Assembly (NCBI GenBank): GCA_021163455.1
Contig: JAGGWT010000054.1
Coordinates: forward strand, 1-20,109
Length of the DNA stretch: 20,109 nt
Source of the DNA: Thermoplasmata archaeon
Lineage (GTDB): Archaea; Thermoplasmatota; E2; DHVEG-1; B18-G2
Direction of reading: 5' to 3'
Shown here piece after piece: positions 1 to 7,605 of the stretch. The position numbers were made by a program, and so were the translations under genes. The notes beneath the pieces were generated by a model, which was not told the origin of the DNA, ran no database searches, and worked only from the letters and a program-made list of their open reading frames with translations. Each line of letters begins with the position of its first letter. The stretch's first letter is position 1.

Positions 1-31
1 CTTCCCAAGTCACCAGACCATGCCCGGAAGG

Positions 32-40
32 TATATTAAA
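32..40 (+). promoter_or_regulatory. TATA-like box for the lipoprotein gene
   Basis: An A/T stretch (TATATTAAA) lies about 34 bases before the ATG at 70. No ribosome-binding sequence is seen between it and the ATG, so the mRNA probably has a very short leader. The assignment rests on base pattern and spacing only. Confidence 0.4.
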
Positions 41-69
41 GATTAGAATATAACACACCATATCAATAA

Positions 70-1056
70 ATGTCAAGATTAGCAAATGTTGTACATAGCT
101 CCGTGATAATTGCATTCATTCTGACACTCTTTACCATCTCCGGGTGCATAAGCCATTATCATAATGAATTAAACCATACCGAAACATGGGCCATACAACT
201 TCAAAACGCTGACCCTGATGCTTTAGCCGATTGTGGTTTTGACCTTATAGTGATAGATTATTCAAGAGATGGAAGTGAGAAAGGCAGATATTCTCCTGAT
301 GAAATTCAGAAGATGAAGGATAAAGGAATTATACCCATAGCATATCTCAGCATAGGCGAAGCGGAGGACTACCGATTCTACTGGAATGAAAGCTGGTACG
401 AGAATCCCCCAGAATGGCTTGGGAGAGAAAACCCGGAGTGGGAAGGTAATTATGCAGTGAAGTACTGGAGCAATGAATGGAGAGAAATTCTTCATATCTA
501 TCTGGACAAAATTATTGAGGAGAACCTCTCAGGAGTTTATCTTGACAAGGTGGATGAATTTGAGTACTGGTCTGACCCTTACAACGGAGAAGATGAACAC
601 CTCTCTGAAAAGGATGCCGCAAATAGAATGGCTGAACTGATATCGGATATTTCTGGATATGCCAGAGACAGGACAGAAGAAGAATTTTATGTAATTCCTC
701 AGAATGGGGAAAGAATACTGAAATACAACTCTTCCCTTCTGGCTGTAGTATCCGGATGGGCGGCGGAAGACCTGTTTTACAATGGTACGGAGAAATGGAG
801 CAAGGAAGAGATGGATTGGATTTCGGAAAACAGGATGCCTTTCCTCGATATGATCATCACGATGAACAAACCTGTGTTCAGTGTTGATTATGTAGATGAC
901 GCCTCTGGATATGCTGGCGAAAATAAACAGAGAATCGATGATTACATAGAACTGTGCCGGAGCAAGGGTTACATACCGTACGCTGCCTTATCAGATAGAG
1001 AACTTGATGAGATAAACCTCATCGAAGGGGTTCAACCTGGCACTTCGATCTCGTAA
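70..1056 (+). CDS. Lipoprotein with GH114-like (TM1410/MJ1477-type) domain
   Basis: A 328-residue exported protein. Residues 11-26 form a hydrophobic signal ending in a lipobox (TISGC, Cys26), so it is probably a lipid-anchored surface protein. The rest matches the TM1410/MJ1477-type family related to GH114 endo-alpha-1,4-polygalactosaminidases. The pattern visible is a strand with Asp63 (LIVIDYS), a YLSIGEAEDYR segment around residues 92-102, and GVYLDKVD with Asp159 and Asp162. These acidic residues at strand ends are typical of a TIM-barrel glycosidase active site. The substrate is unknown; a galactosamine-containing polysaccharide is an inference from the family. It is transcribed alone, ending 44 bases before the next start. 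The family call is fairly secure, the activity is not. Confidence 0.75.
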   Translation: MSRLANVVHSSVIIAFILTLFTISGCISHYHNELNHTETWAIQLQNADPDALADCGFDLIVIDYSRDGSEKGRYSPDEIQKMKDKGIIPIAYLSIGEAEDYRFYWNESWYENPPEWLGRENPEWEGNYAVKYWSNEWREILHIYLDKIIEENLSGVYLDKVDEFEYWSDPYNGEDEHLSEKDAANRMAELISDISGYARDRTEEEFYVIPQNGERILKYNSSLLAVVSGWAAEDLFYNGTEKWSKEEMDWISENRMPFLDMIITMNKPVFSVDYVDDASGYAGENKQRIDDYIELCRSKGYIPYAALSDRELDEINLIEGVQPGTSIS

Positions 1057-1070
1057 CAGAAAACATCAAC

Positions 1071-1080
1071 TATTTAATAT
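1071..1080 (+). promoter_or_regulatory. TATA box of HD/citrate lyase operon
   Basis: TATTTAATAT is centred about 26 bases before the ATG at 1101, the usual archaeal distance from TATA box to transcription start. No ribosome-binding sequence precedes the ATG, so the operon mRNA is probably leaderless. Confidence 0.6.
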
Positions 1081-1100
1081 GATAGAGAAATTACGGTTCG

Positions 1101-1628
1101 ATGACATCAACAGAAGACCTTGAAAAGCTCATTCCCGAGCTGCAGTGGATAGATGACGAAGATTTGAAGGAAAAGGTCATCAGAGTGTGGATAGAAGCTA
1201 CAAGGAGAGGTGGATGGAATAATGTACAGGAAATTCCTTTTACCCTATCTTTCAAGAACTCGGGAACACTGATCGAGCATACGAGGAGGGTCGCTAAACT
1301 GGTCAAAAGTGTGGCTTCACAGAGAGATGAGGAGATCAATATGAACCATCTCATTGCTGGCGCCCTGCTGCACGATATTGGCAAAGCCCTGGAATACGAG
1401 AAAGTTGGAAACGAGATAAGGGTAAGCGAATACGGGAAAAAGGTGAGACATCCCATATCCGGAGCAAATCTGGCAAGAGAACTCGGTGTACCAGAAGAGG
1501 TAGCTCATATCATAGAGAGTCATTCTCATGAAGGGGACAAAATGAAGAGGAGCAAGGAATCCATCATCGTTCACCACTGCGATTTCATCGATTTTGAGTT
1601 GAGGAGGAGAGAGGTTGAAGGAGATTAA
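1101..1628 (+). CDS. HD-domain phosphohydrolase
   Basis: A 175-residue soluble HD-superfamily metal-dependent phosphohydrolase. The metal-ligand pattern is visible: His60 (LIEHT), His91-Asp92 (LLHDIGK), His117 (VRHPIS), His141/His143 (ESHSHEGD) and Asp161 (HHCDF). The family usually hydrolyses nucleotides, cyclic nucleotides or other phosphomonoesters; the substrate cannot be read from the sequence. It opens an operon with citrate lyase: its last 14 bases overlap the TTG start of the CitD-CitE gene, so translation is probably coupled. Whether it acts in citrate metabolism, for example on a CoA-like or nucleotide effector, is open. The ATG at 1101 is favoured because the TATA box is 26 bases upstream. 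Confidence 0.8.
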   Translation: MTSTEDLEKLIPELQWIDDEDLKEKVIRVWIEATRRGGWNNVQEIPFTLSFKNSGTLIEHTRRVAKLVKSVASQRDEEINMNHLIAGALLHDIGKALEYEKVGNEIRVSEYGKKVRHPISGANLARELGVPEEVAHIIESHSHEGDKMKRSKESIIVHHCDFIDFELRRREVEGD

Positions 1629-2748
1629 AGTTGGCACCGAAAACGAAAAAGATTGTCTTGTAACGGTCAGAGATGGTAAAGGCGTAAATATCGATGTCGA
1701 GGCAAAGGTGGAGCTGACCAGAGAAGATATCGTTGATGTCATCGATGAATGTATAAATCTCTATGATGTTGATAACATAAATATAACGGTGCGAGAATTT
1801 GGTGCCCTCGATTATGTAATAAGAGCGAGAACCTGCTGCGCCCTCTACAAATTCACTGGAAAAAAGGTGAAAGAAAAGGTTTTCACCAGAAGAGAAACCG
1901 AAAGAGACAAACTCAGGAGAAGCAGACTGTATGTTCCCGGAAACAACCCAAGATTGCAGATAAATGCAGGCATATTTGGAAGTGATTGCATCATTCTTGA
2001 CCTTGAGGATTCCGTACCTCCCGAGCAGAAGGAGGCAGCCAGATTTCTCGTTAAGGAGGCGCTGAAAACCCTTGATTTTGAAGAGACAGAGGTGTGGGTG
2101 AGAGTAAACAGAGAGTTTCTTGAGGAGGATATCGAGCAGGTGCTTGTGGGGAATCCACACGGAATATGCCTGCCAAAAAGCGAGTGCGCAGACGATGTAA
2201 AAGAGGTTGAGAGAATCATAGAGAAATACGAAAAGATGTACTCCATAAAGGGTACAAAACTGATGCCAATAATAGAGAGCGCAAGAGGTATATTGAATCT
2301 CGAGGAAATCGCGGGAGCAAGTGATAGAATAGTTGCTCTGGCCTTTGGTGCTGAGGATTTCACCAGAGATATTGGAGGAGAGAAGAGCTGGGATACTTTG
2401 CTGTATGCACGCTCAAAACTCGTTACAGTTGCAAAATCCTTTGACATACAGGCTCTCGATACAGTCTACAGCAGGATTGACGATATCGAGGGGCTCATGG
2501 AAGAAACGAGAAGAATCATAAAGATGGGTTTCGATGGTAAAGGTGCAATCCATCCGGAGCAGATAAGGTACATACACGAGTGCTTTACACCCACGGAAGA
2601 GGAAGTCGAATATGCCAAGAGAGTTATGGAGGCTATAGAGGAAGCTAAAAAGAAAGGTCTCGGTGCAATCTCTCTTGATGGTAGGATGATAGACAAACCA
2701 ATTGTCAAAAGAGCCGAGAGAATATTGAGATTGGGAGGTGTGCTATGA
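1615..2748 (+). CDS. citE: Citrate lyase gamma-beta fusion (CitD-CitE)
   Basis: A 377-residue protein with two citrate lyase parts. Residues 1-90 match the acyl-carrier (gamma, CitD) subunit, most clearly at EFGALDYVIRAR (61-72), which corresponds to DKGALDCVIRAR in bacterial CitD. Residues 101-377 are the beta subunit (CitE, citryl-thioester lyase): RSRLYVPGNN, the LDLEDSVPP segment (129-136), PIIESARG (218-225), FGAEDF (244-249, metal-binding acids) and AIHPEQI (311-317). CitE cleaves citryl thioester to oxaloacetate and acetyl thioester. Two oddities stand out. The subunits are fused. Also, the serine that carries the phosphoribosyl-dephospho-CoA group in bacteria aligns with Glu11, and residues 1-102 contain no serine. 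TTG start at 1615 follows a GAGGAGGAGAGAGG run; it overlaps the HD gene by 14 bases and citF by 4. Confidence 0.88.
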   Translation: MKEIKVGTENEKDCLVTVRDGKGVNIDVEAKVELTREDIVDVIDECINLYDVDNINITVREFGALDYVIRARTCCALYKFTGKKVKEKVFTRRETERDKLRRSRLYVPGNNPRLQINAGIFGSDCIILDLEDSVPPEQKEAARFLVKEALKTLDFEETEVWVRVNREFLEEDIEQVLVGNPHGICLPKSECADDVKEVERIIEKYEKMYSIKGTKLMPIIESARGILNLEEIAGASDRIVALAFGAEDFTRDIGGEKSWDTLLYARSKLVTVAKSFDIQALDTVYSRIDDIEGLMEETRRIIKMGFDGKGAIHPEQIRYIHECFTPTEEEVEYAKRVMEAIEEAKKKGLGAISLDGRMIDKPIVKRAERILRLGGVL

Positions 2749-4280
2749 TAAACGCTGCCGGTAGAGAAATACCATCAGAGCTTGCAGGAAGAAAACTCAA
2801 ACCTTATAGAGGTCCATTTTCAACCCGCCCCTCCGGCAGGCGCAAGGCACCGAGGATAAAATTCCATGACCCCAGAAAAAGCAAGGTGCTTAAATCCATA
2901 AGAGAGGCAATCAAAAAGGTCGGTCTGAAAGATGGGGATACCATCTCGTTCCATCATCACCTCAGGAACGGAGACCATGTTGTTAACATGGTACTTGATA
3001 CTATAGCCAGAATGGGGATAAAGGATATCCGCCTTGCTCCTACTGCTCTGTTTCCCGTTCATGAGAAGGTTATACAGCATATAAAGAACGGGGTTGTTAC
3101 CAGAATAGAAGGAAGCATGAACGGTCCTATTGGGGCATTTGTGTCAGAGGGAGGGAAACTTAAAGAGCCAGCCATCCTGAGATCTCATGGCGGGAGAGCC
3201 AGAGCGGTTGCGAGCGGTGAACTGGATATAGATGTCGCTTTTATTGCTGCACCAATATGCGATGACTATGGCAACTGCAATGGAAGATATGGAAAATCAG
3301 CATTCGGTGCGATGGGATACGCTTACACAGATACTGTATATGCGGAGCATACCGTTGTTATAACAGACAATATTCAACCTTACCCTGTTACTCCTCCCAT
3401 AGTCCAGCAGACTTTTGTGGATTATATAGTAAAGGTCAATTCAATAGGTGACCCTTCTGGCATCCAGACAGGAACTTTGAGGATAACCAGAAGTCCCGCC
3501 CGCCTCAAGATTGCAAGAGAAGCTGTTAACGTCCTTGCGGCGGCTGGAATTCTGAGAAACGGCGTATCCATCCAGGCAGGTGCTGGCGGTATAAGTCTGG
3601 CTGCCACAAAGTTCGTACACGAGTACATGAAGAAACATGGTATAGTTGGAAGCTTTGTTATGGGAGGGACAACCAAGTATGTCGTTGATATGCTGAGAGA
3701 AGGAACCATGATGAAGATACTTGATGTACAATCTTTTGATCTCGCTGCAATAGAATCTTTGAGAACCAACCCGATGCATGTTGAGATAAATAACACATTC
3801 TATGCCGATATCCATTCTGGCGGATGCGCTGTAGATAAGCTTGATGCAGCTTTTCTTGGTGGAACAGAGATAGATATCAACTTCAATGTGAATGTGAACA
3901 CTCACTCGGACGGGAAACTTCTACACGGTATAGGGGGTCATCAGGATGTGGCTGCGGGGGCAGGGGTAACGATTTTGCTCATGCCTACAGTCAGGGGAAG
4001 GATACCCACGATAAGAAAAGAAGTTACAACCGTAACCACGCCAGGAGAAACAGTGGATGTTCTTGTTACGGAGAGGGGAATAGCTGTAAATCCGAGGAGG
4101 GAAGACCTCATTGAAGACCTCAAAGGAAAGGTTCCGCTTGTTGATATCGAGGACCTTTACAAAAGAGTGAGAAGATTCTGCAGAGAACCAAAAGAACCAA
4201 AACTCGGAGACGAAATCGTTGCGGTTATAGAGTATAGAGACGGAACAGTCATAGATGTCGTCAGGGCTGTAAAATCCTAA
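2745..4280 (+). CDS. citF: Citrate lyase alpha subunit (CitF)
   Basis: A 511-residue CitF-type protein, the citrate:acetyl-ACP transferase subunit that forms the citryl thioester for CitE. Similarity runs the full length: FHHHLRNGD near residue 70, SHGGRARA near 145, APICDDYGNCNG near 170, a glycine-rich GAGGISL near 280, and the typical C-terminus IEYRDGTVIDVVR. Family length is about 510, so it looks complete. The ATG overlaps the citDE stop as ATGA, indicating tight coupling of the two subunits in one complex. The genes needed to make and attach the bacterial prosthetic group (citC, citX, citG) are not in this window. With the serine-less carrier domain next door, this enzyme may use free CoA thioesters; that is an inference. 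Confidence 0.93.
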   Translation: MINAAGREIPSELAGRKLKPYRGPFSTRPSGRRKAPRIKFHDPRKSKVLKSIREAIKKVGLKDGDTISFHHHLRNGDHVVNMVLDTIARMGIKDIRLAPTALFPVHEKVIQHIKNGVVTRIEGSMNGPIGAFVSEGGKLKEPAILRSHGGRARAVASGELDIDVAFIAAPICDDYGNCNGRYGKSAFGAMGYAYTDTVYAEHTVVITDNIQPYPVTPPIVQQTFVDYIVKVNSIGDPSGIQTGTLRITRSPARLKIAREAVNVLAAAGILRNGVSIQAGAGGISLAATKFVHEYMKKHGIVGSFVMGGTTKYVVDMLREGTMMKILDVQSFDLAAIESLRTNPMHVEINNTFYADIHSGGCAVDKLDAAFLGGTEIDINFNVNVNTHSDGKLLHGIGGHQDVAAGAGVTILLMPTVRGRIPTIRKEVTTVTTPGETVDVLVTERGIAVNPRREDLIEDLKGKVPLVDIEDLYKRVRRFCREPKEPKLGDEIVAVIEYRDGTVIDVVRAVKS

Positions 4281-4462
4281 TCCTTGGATGCCCCTTCGCT
4301 CTTTTGTTTCTCCAAATATCTCTTCCTTATTTCTCTGGCGAGCTCACCATCCTCTATAACAAGTGCACCTTCATAACCGCAATCTCTACATCTCCATTTA
4401 CTCCAGGTCTGAGGCAAAACCCACTCTATGTTTGATGAGCCGCAGTTTGGACAGTACTTCAT
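4277..4462 (-). CDS. Small zinc-ribbon protein
   Basis: A 61-residue protein with one treble-clef/zinc-ribbon motif: Cys4-Cys7 (CPNCGS) and Cys25-Cys28 (CRDCGY). A charged helical tail (residues 38-61) follows. This layout is common in small archaeal proteins related to TFIIB/TFS-type ribbons and often implies nucleic-acid or protein binding, but no specific function can be given. It is convergent with citF: the tetranucleotide CTAA at 4277-4280 serves as TAA for citF and TAG for this gene. A minus-strand TATA box at 4489-4496 lies about 26 bases before the start, so the mRNA is probably leaderless. Confidence 0.72.
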   Translation of the reverse strand: MKYCPNCGSSNIEWVLPQTWSKWRCRDCGYEGALVIEDGELAREIRKRYLEKQKSEGASKD

Positions 4463-4488
4463 CCTATAACATTATGGATATCACACAA

Positions 4489-4496
4489 TTTAAAAA
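4489..4496 (-). promoter_or_regulatory. TATA box for zinc-ribbon gene
   Basis: Read on the minus strand this is TTTTTAAA, centred about 27-30 bases before the ATG at 4462. No ribosome site intervenes, consistent with a leaderless transcript. Confidence 0.5.
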
Positions 4497-4637
4497 TTCC
4501 GTAGATGGTACTTCGAAATCATTGGGATGAGTGCAGTCTCTATCTTTTGGACGTGCCTATATAGTAGCCACAAGGCCGTATTCACAGTTAACCTCGTAGT
4601 ATCCGCAGAAGAAGGATGAACATCTCGCGGGATAACC

Positions 4638-4645
4638 TTTTTATA
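4638..4645 (+). promoter_or_regulatory. TATA box of sulfate activation operon
   Basis: TTTTTATA predicts transcription starting near 4668. That leaves a leader of about 28 bases carrying the ribosome site GGGGGTGA (4684-4691) before the TTG at 4696. Confidence 0.55.
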
Positions 4646-4656
4646 CCACAGGTATC

Positions 4657-4668
4657 ATTACATGTAAT
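4657..4668. promoter_or_regulatory. 12-bp palindrome, putative operator
   Basis: ATTACATGTAAT is a perfect palindrome lying between the TATA box and the ribosome site, ending at the predicted transcription start. Its position suits a repressor site. The first gene downstream encodes a ribbon-helix-helix DNA-binding protein, a family that binds short palindromes, so autoregulation is a reasonable inference. Confidence 0.45.
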
Positions 4669-4695
4669 TAAAAATAATTAAACGGGGGTGAATGG

Positions 4696-4929
4696 TTGTC
4701 CGAAAAGAATGAGAAAAAGTTCACCACAATATCCATACCAACTGCTCTGGCAGAGAAGATAAAGAAGAGGATAGAGGGTACGGGTTTTCACTCTCTCTCA
4801 TCGTATGTAACATATGTTCTGAGGGAGTTACTCGCCAGCATGGAAGAGGAAGGAGCAGGTGAAGCACTGACAAAGGAAGAAGAGGAGAAGATAAAGGAGA
4901 GATTGAGAGCCCTTGGTTATCTGGACTGA
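4696..4929 (+). CDS. Ribbon-helix-helix (CopG-like) regulator
   Basis: A 77-residue protein. Residues 7-47 fit a ribbon-helix-helix DNA-binding fold: a short strand (KKFTTISIP), helix A (TALAEKIKKRIE), a Gly turn and helix B (SLSSYVTYVLRELL). The C-terminal third is an acidic helical tail ending in LGYLD. Such proteins bind DNA as dimers. It is the first gene of the sulfate activation operon, 17 bases ahead of the likely sat start, and follows a palindromic operator candidate, so it probably controls the operon. TTG start chosen because GGGGGTGA is 4 bases upstream; the nearby ATG at 4692 is out of frame and meets a stop after six codons. Confidence 0.8.
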   Translation: MSEKNEKKFTTISIPTALAEKIKKRIEGTGFHSLSSYVTYVLRELLASMEEEGAGEALTKEEEEKIKERLRALGYLD

Positions 4930-4946
4930 TTGAGAGGGTGATTCGC

Positions 4947-6074
4947 GTGTCAAAACCTCATGGAGGCAAACTGATCAACAGATGTGTGTTCAGAGATGTT
5001 GATCTGAATGATGCCAACGTTGTAAGAGTTAATGCGGATAGAGCAGAGGACATCGAAAATATAGCACATGGTGTGTTTTCTCCTCTTGAGGGCTTCCTGT
5101 GTCGCAATGATCTGGAAAGCGTGCTGGATGATAAAAGATTGGACAATGATATCCCATGGACGATACCCATACTCCTTGACCTCGATGAGAAAGAACTCGC
5201 CGGCGCAAAGGAAGGGGACACCATCTTTCTGACACACGAAAATGGAATGGTATCGGAAATGGAAATCGAAGAGATATACACTATCGATAAAAAGAAGGTC
5301 GCGGAGAAGGTCTATGGAACCACAGATCCATCTCATCCAGGAGTAAGCATGACCTTCAACATGAAAGACCTTATAATTGGAGGTAGAATAACTCTGCTGA
5401 AAGAGGGGAAAAAACCTTTCGATGAATTTCTCCTGTGGCCAAAGGAAACGAGAATTCTCTTCAGGGAGAAGGGATGGAAGGAAGTTGTTGCTTTCCAAAC
5501 AAGAAATCCTCCTCACATCGGACATGAATATGTTCAGAAAACGGCACTGACCTTTGTGGATGGTCTATTCATCAACCCTCTGATAGGCAGAAAGAAAAAG
5601 GGAGATTTCAGAGATGATGTTATACTCAAGGCATACGAGACCCTTATCCAGAACTATTATCCACAGGACAGGGCTGTGCTGTCAATACTCTGCACATCAA
5701 TGAAATATGCGGGTCCGAGAGAAGCGATACACCATGCCATAATGAGGAAAAACTTCGGATGCACGCATTTCATAGTGGGTAGAGACCATGCTGGCGTTGG
5801 CAACTTTTATCCGCCTTACGCTGCTCATGAGATATTCAGAGAATTCCCGGACCTCGGAATTAAACCCGTATTCTTCAGGTCTTTCTTCTACTGCAAGAAA
5901 TGTGGAGGCGTCGTGAACGAAAAGATATGTCCTCACCGCGGTGATGATATCATCAACTTCAGCGGAACAGCCATAAGAAAGATGCTGAAAAATGGAGAGG
6001 TTCCTCCTCCTACGATGATGAGAAAGGAGGTTGCAGAAACAATCCTCCAGTTTGACAGGATGTTCGTGGAGTGA
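4947..6074 (+). CDS. sat: ATP sulfurylase (sulfate adenylyltransferase)
   Basis: Makes adenosine 5'-phosphosulfate (APS) and pyrophosphate from ATP and sulfate. Motifs, numbered from this start: QTRNPPHIGH (184-193), the HxxH nucleotide-binding site; GRDHAGVG (278-285); and a Cys316-Cys319-Cys328-His330 cluster resembling the zinc site of archaeal and dissimilatory-type Sat. Length (375 residues) fits a homo-oligomeric Sat without a fused kinase domain. A GTG at 4938 is also in frame, but the ribosome sequence AGGGTGAT (4935-4942) overlaps it and sits 4 bases before the GTG at 4947, so 4947 is preferred. The downstream APS kinase and sulfotransferase suggest that its APS goes to PAPS. No aprAB or PAPS reductase is in the window. 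Confidence 0.95.
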   Translation: MSKPHGGKLINRCVFRDVDLNDANVVRVNADRAEDIENIAHGVFSPLEGFLCRNDLESVLDDKRLDNDIPWTIPILLDLDEKELAGAKEGDTIFLTHENGMVSEMEIEEIYTIDKKKVAEKVYGTTDPSHPGVSMTFNMKDLIIGGRITLLKEGKKPFDEFLLWPKETRILFREKGWKEVVAFQTRNPPHIGHEYVQKTALTFVDGLFINPLIGRKKKGDFRDDVILKAYETLIQNYYPQDRAVLSILCTSMKYAGPREAIHHAIMRKNFGCTHFIVGRDHAGVGNFYPPYAAHEIFREFPDLGIKPVFFRSFFYCKKCGGVVNEKICPHRGDDIINFSGTAIRKMLKNGEVPPPTMMRKEVAETILQFDRMFVE

Positions 6075-6080
6075 ATCAAT

Positions 6081-7040
6081 ATGGGAGACATTCTCATACA
6101 TCACTGGGACACAGATGGGATATGCTCCGCTCATCTGCTCATGAAACATCTTGGAGAGAAAATCAGAAACATAACTCCTCAAATAGGAAACTACTACCTC
6201 ACCGATGAAGAGATGGATATGCTCGGGGGATTTGACGGGATTTTCATTGTCGATATGGCTCTGCCAGAGGACAACATAAAGAGGTTATCCCGATCTTCTG
6301 AAGTTACCGTTTATGACCATCACGTACAGAGCTACATGGATTTCATACATCACATAAATCCCGTTGCAAAGGGTTCCAGACAGGAGGATTATCCATCATG
6401 CACATGGGTACTCAAAGAGCACTTTAAAATTGATACAGATTTGCAAGTCATTCTCGGAATAATCGGAGATAATGAACACAAGATAAAAGAGAATAGGAGA
6501 TTCTATGAAATAGTAATGAAGTTCTGCGACAGATTTTCCACGACTCTGGAAGACCTCGTGAGAGCCGTTCATCTGATTGATTCTAACTACAAACTCGGCA
6601 AAAAGGATGCTGTTGAGAAAATCCCTCATTATATAGGAGAGATGAGCATAGATGACATACTGAATTGCGAGGACTGGAACAGAAATCTGGAGACGATAGA
6701 GAAAGAAATAGAAAGAGCGTTGAATAAAAGACAATCTGTTGGGAAAAACTTGGAGATGATAGATATAGAATCGCCTTACAATGTGATATCTGAGATAACA
6801 AGGCGCCTGGCGTGGAGCACGGGAAAGAATGCGGTGGTGATAAACAGGGGTTTCTTTCCAGATAAATCCCAGATTTATGTGAGAACGTCAACCATGGATC
6901 TATCAAATCTCATAGGCAAACTGAAATCCATGGGTTACAACGTTGGTGGCAAACCAAGGGTTCTGGGTGCAATCGTGCCCAAGAATTCCACTGATATGGT
7001 GGTGAATAAAGTTGTTAAATTCCTGGAGGGTGAGAATTGA
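6081..7040 (+). CDS. DHH-family phosphoesterase, possible pAp phosphatase
   Basis: A 319-residue DHH/DHHA1 protein of the NrnA/RecJ-like superfamily. Manganese-ligand motifs are visible: HHWDTDG (7-13, Asp10 and Asp12), IVDMA (Asp58), DHH (79-81) and GIIGDN (Asp130). A DHHA1-type glycine motif, GGKPRVLGA (289-297), lies near the C-terminus. Members hydrolyse oligonucleotides, c-di-AMP/pApA, or 3'-phosphoadenosine 5'-phosphate (pAp). Here it sits 6 bases after sat and overlaps the sulfotransferase by one base. Sulfotransferases release pAp, so a pAp-removing role like that of NrnA or CysQ is the best inference; general RNA or cyclic-nucleotide turnover remains possible. The ribosome sequence GGAGTGAA spans the sat stop. 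Confidence 0.85.
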   Translation: MGDILIHHWDTDGICSAHLLMKHLGEKIRNITPQIGNYYLTDEEMDMLGGFDGIFIVDMALPEDNIKRLSRSSEVTVYDHHVQSYMDFIHHINPVAKGSRQEDYPSCTWVLKEHFKIDTDLQVILGIIGDNEHKIKENRRFYEIVMKFCDRFSTTLEDLVRAVHLIDSNYKLGKKDAVEKIPHYIGEMSIDDILNCEDWNRNLETIEKEIERALNKRQSVGKNLEMIDIESPYNVISEITRRLAWSTGKNAVVINRGFFPDKSQIYVRTSTMDLSNLIGKLKSMGYNVGGKPRVLGAIVPKNSTDMVVNKVVKFLEGEN

Positions 7041-7600
7041 TGGTGAATTATATCGTATCTGGTCTTGAGAGAAGTGGAACATCGATGATGATGCAGATCT
7101 TATATAGAGGCGGGGCGCCGGTGGCATTTGATGACAAGAGAAAACCGGATTATCACAATCCCAAAGGATACTTTGAGCTGGAAGGTGGCAAAATCATTAA
7201 CAAACTTATGGAGGGCTCCTTTCCGATAGAGAAGTACGATGGGAAGTTTATAAAGGTGACAGCTTACGGTTTGAGATTCCTCCCGCGGAGGGATTACAAG
7301 ATTATATACATGACGAGAAACATCGATGAAATAATAGATTCCATGGAGAAGATGTGTGGTCCAATAAATAGGGAAGAGGAAAAGCCGCTGCTGGAAAAAC
7401 TCAACAGATTGACAATCAGACTCATGGATGAAAGAGAAGATATGACGTATATAATTGTCAGGTACAACGATGTTATAAGGAATCCAAGAAAAGAGATCGA
7501 GAGGGTAAACGAGTTCCTTGGAGGTATGCTCGATGTGGATGAAGCTGTAAAGGCTGTGGATAAGAAGCTTTATAGAAATGTGAGGGAGGTGAGACCATAA
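7040..7600 (+). CDS. PAPS-dependent sulfotransferase
   Basis: A 186-residue single-domain protein of the sulfotransferase P-loop fold. The 5'-phosphosulfate loop is GLERSGTS (residues 8-15), and the 3'-phosphate-binding element is YMTRNIDEIIDS (90-101, with Arg93 and Ser101). These are the two signatures of PAPS-binding sulfotransferases. It is shorter than most (typically 250-300 residues), mainly through missing C-terminal acceptor-side elements, and has no signal or membrane segment, so it is cytosolic. The acceptor is unknown. It sits between the DHH and APS kinase genes, so PAPS supply and pAp removal are encoded in the same operon. The ATG at 7040 is preferred over TTG at 7037 because GAGGGTGA (7026-7033) is 6 bases upstream. 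Confidence 0.82.
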   Translation: MVNYIVSGLERSGTSMMMQILYRGGAPVAFDDKRKPDYHNPKGYFELEGGKIINKLMEGSFPIEKYDGKFIKVTAYGLRFLPRRDYKIIYMTRNIDEIIDSMEKMCGPINREEEKPLLEKLNRLTIRLMDEREDMTYIIVRYNDVIRNPRKEIERVNEFLGGMLDVDEAVKAVDKKLYRNVREVRP

Positions 7601-7605
7601 GTGGA

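Noticed and set aside
1585..2160. Minus-strand frame of 191 codons opposite citDE
   Set aside because: Antisense shadow of a gene with full-length family similarity.
4527..4619. 30-codon frame upstream of the RHH gene
   Set aside because: No TATA box at the right distance, no ribosome site and no recognisable protein pattern.
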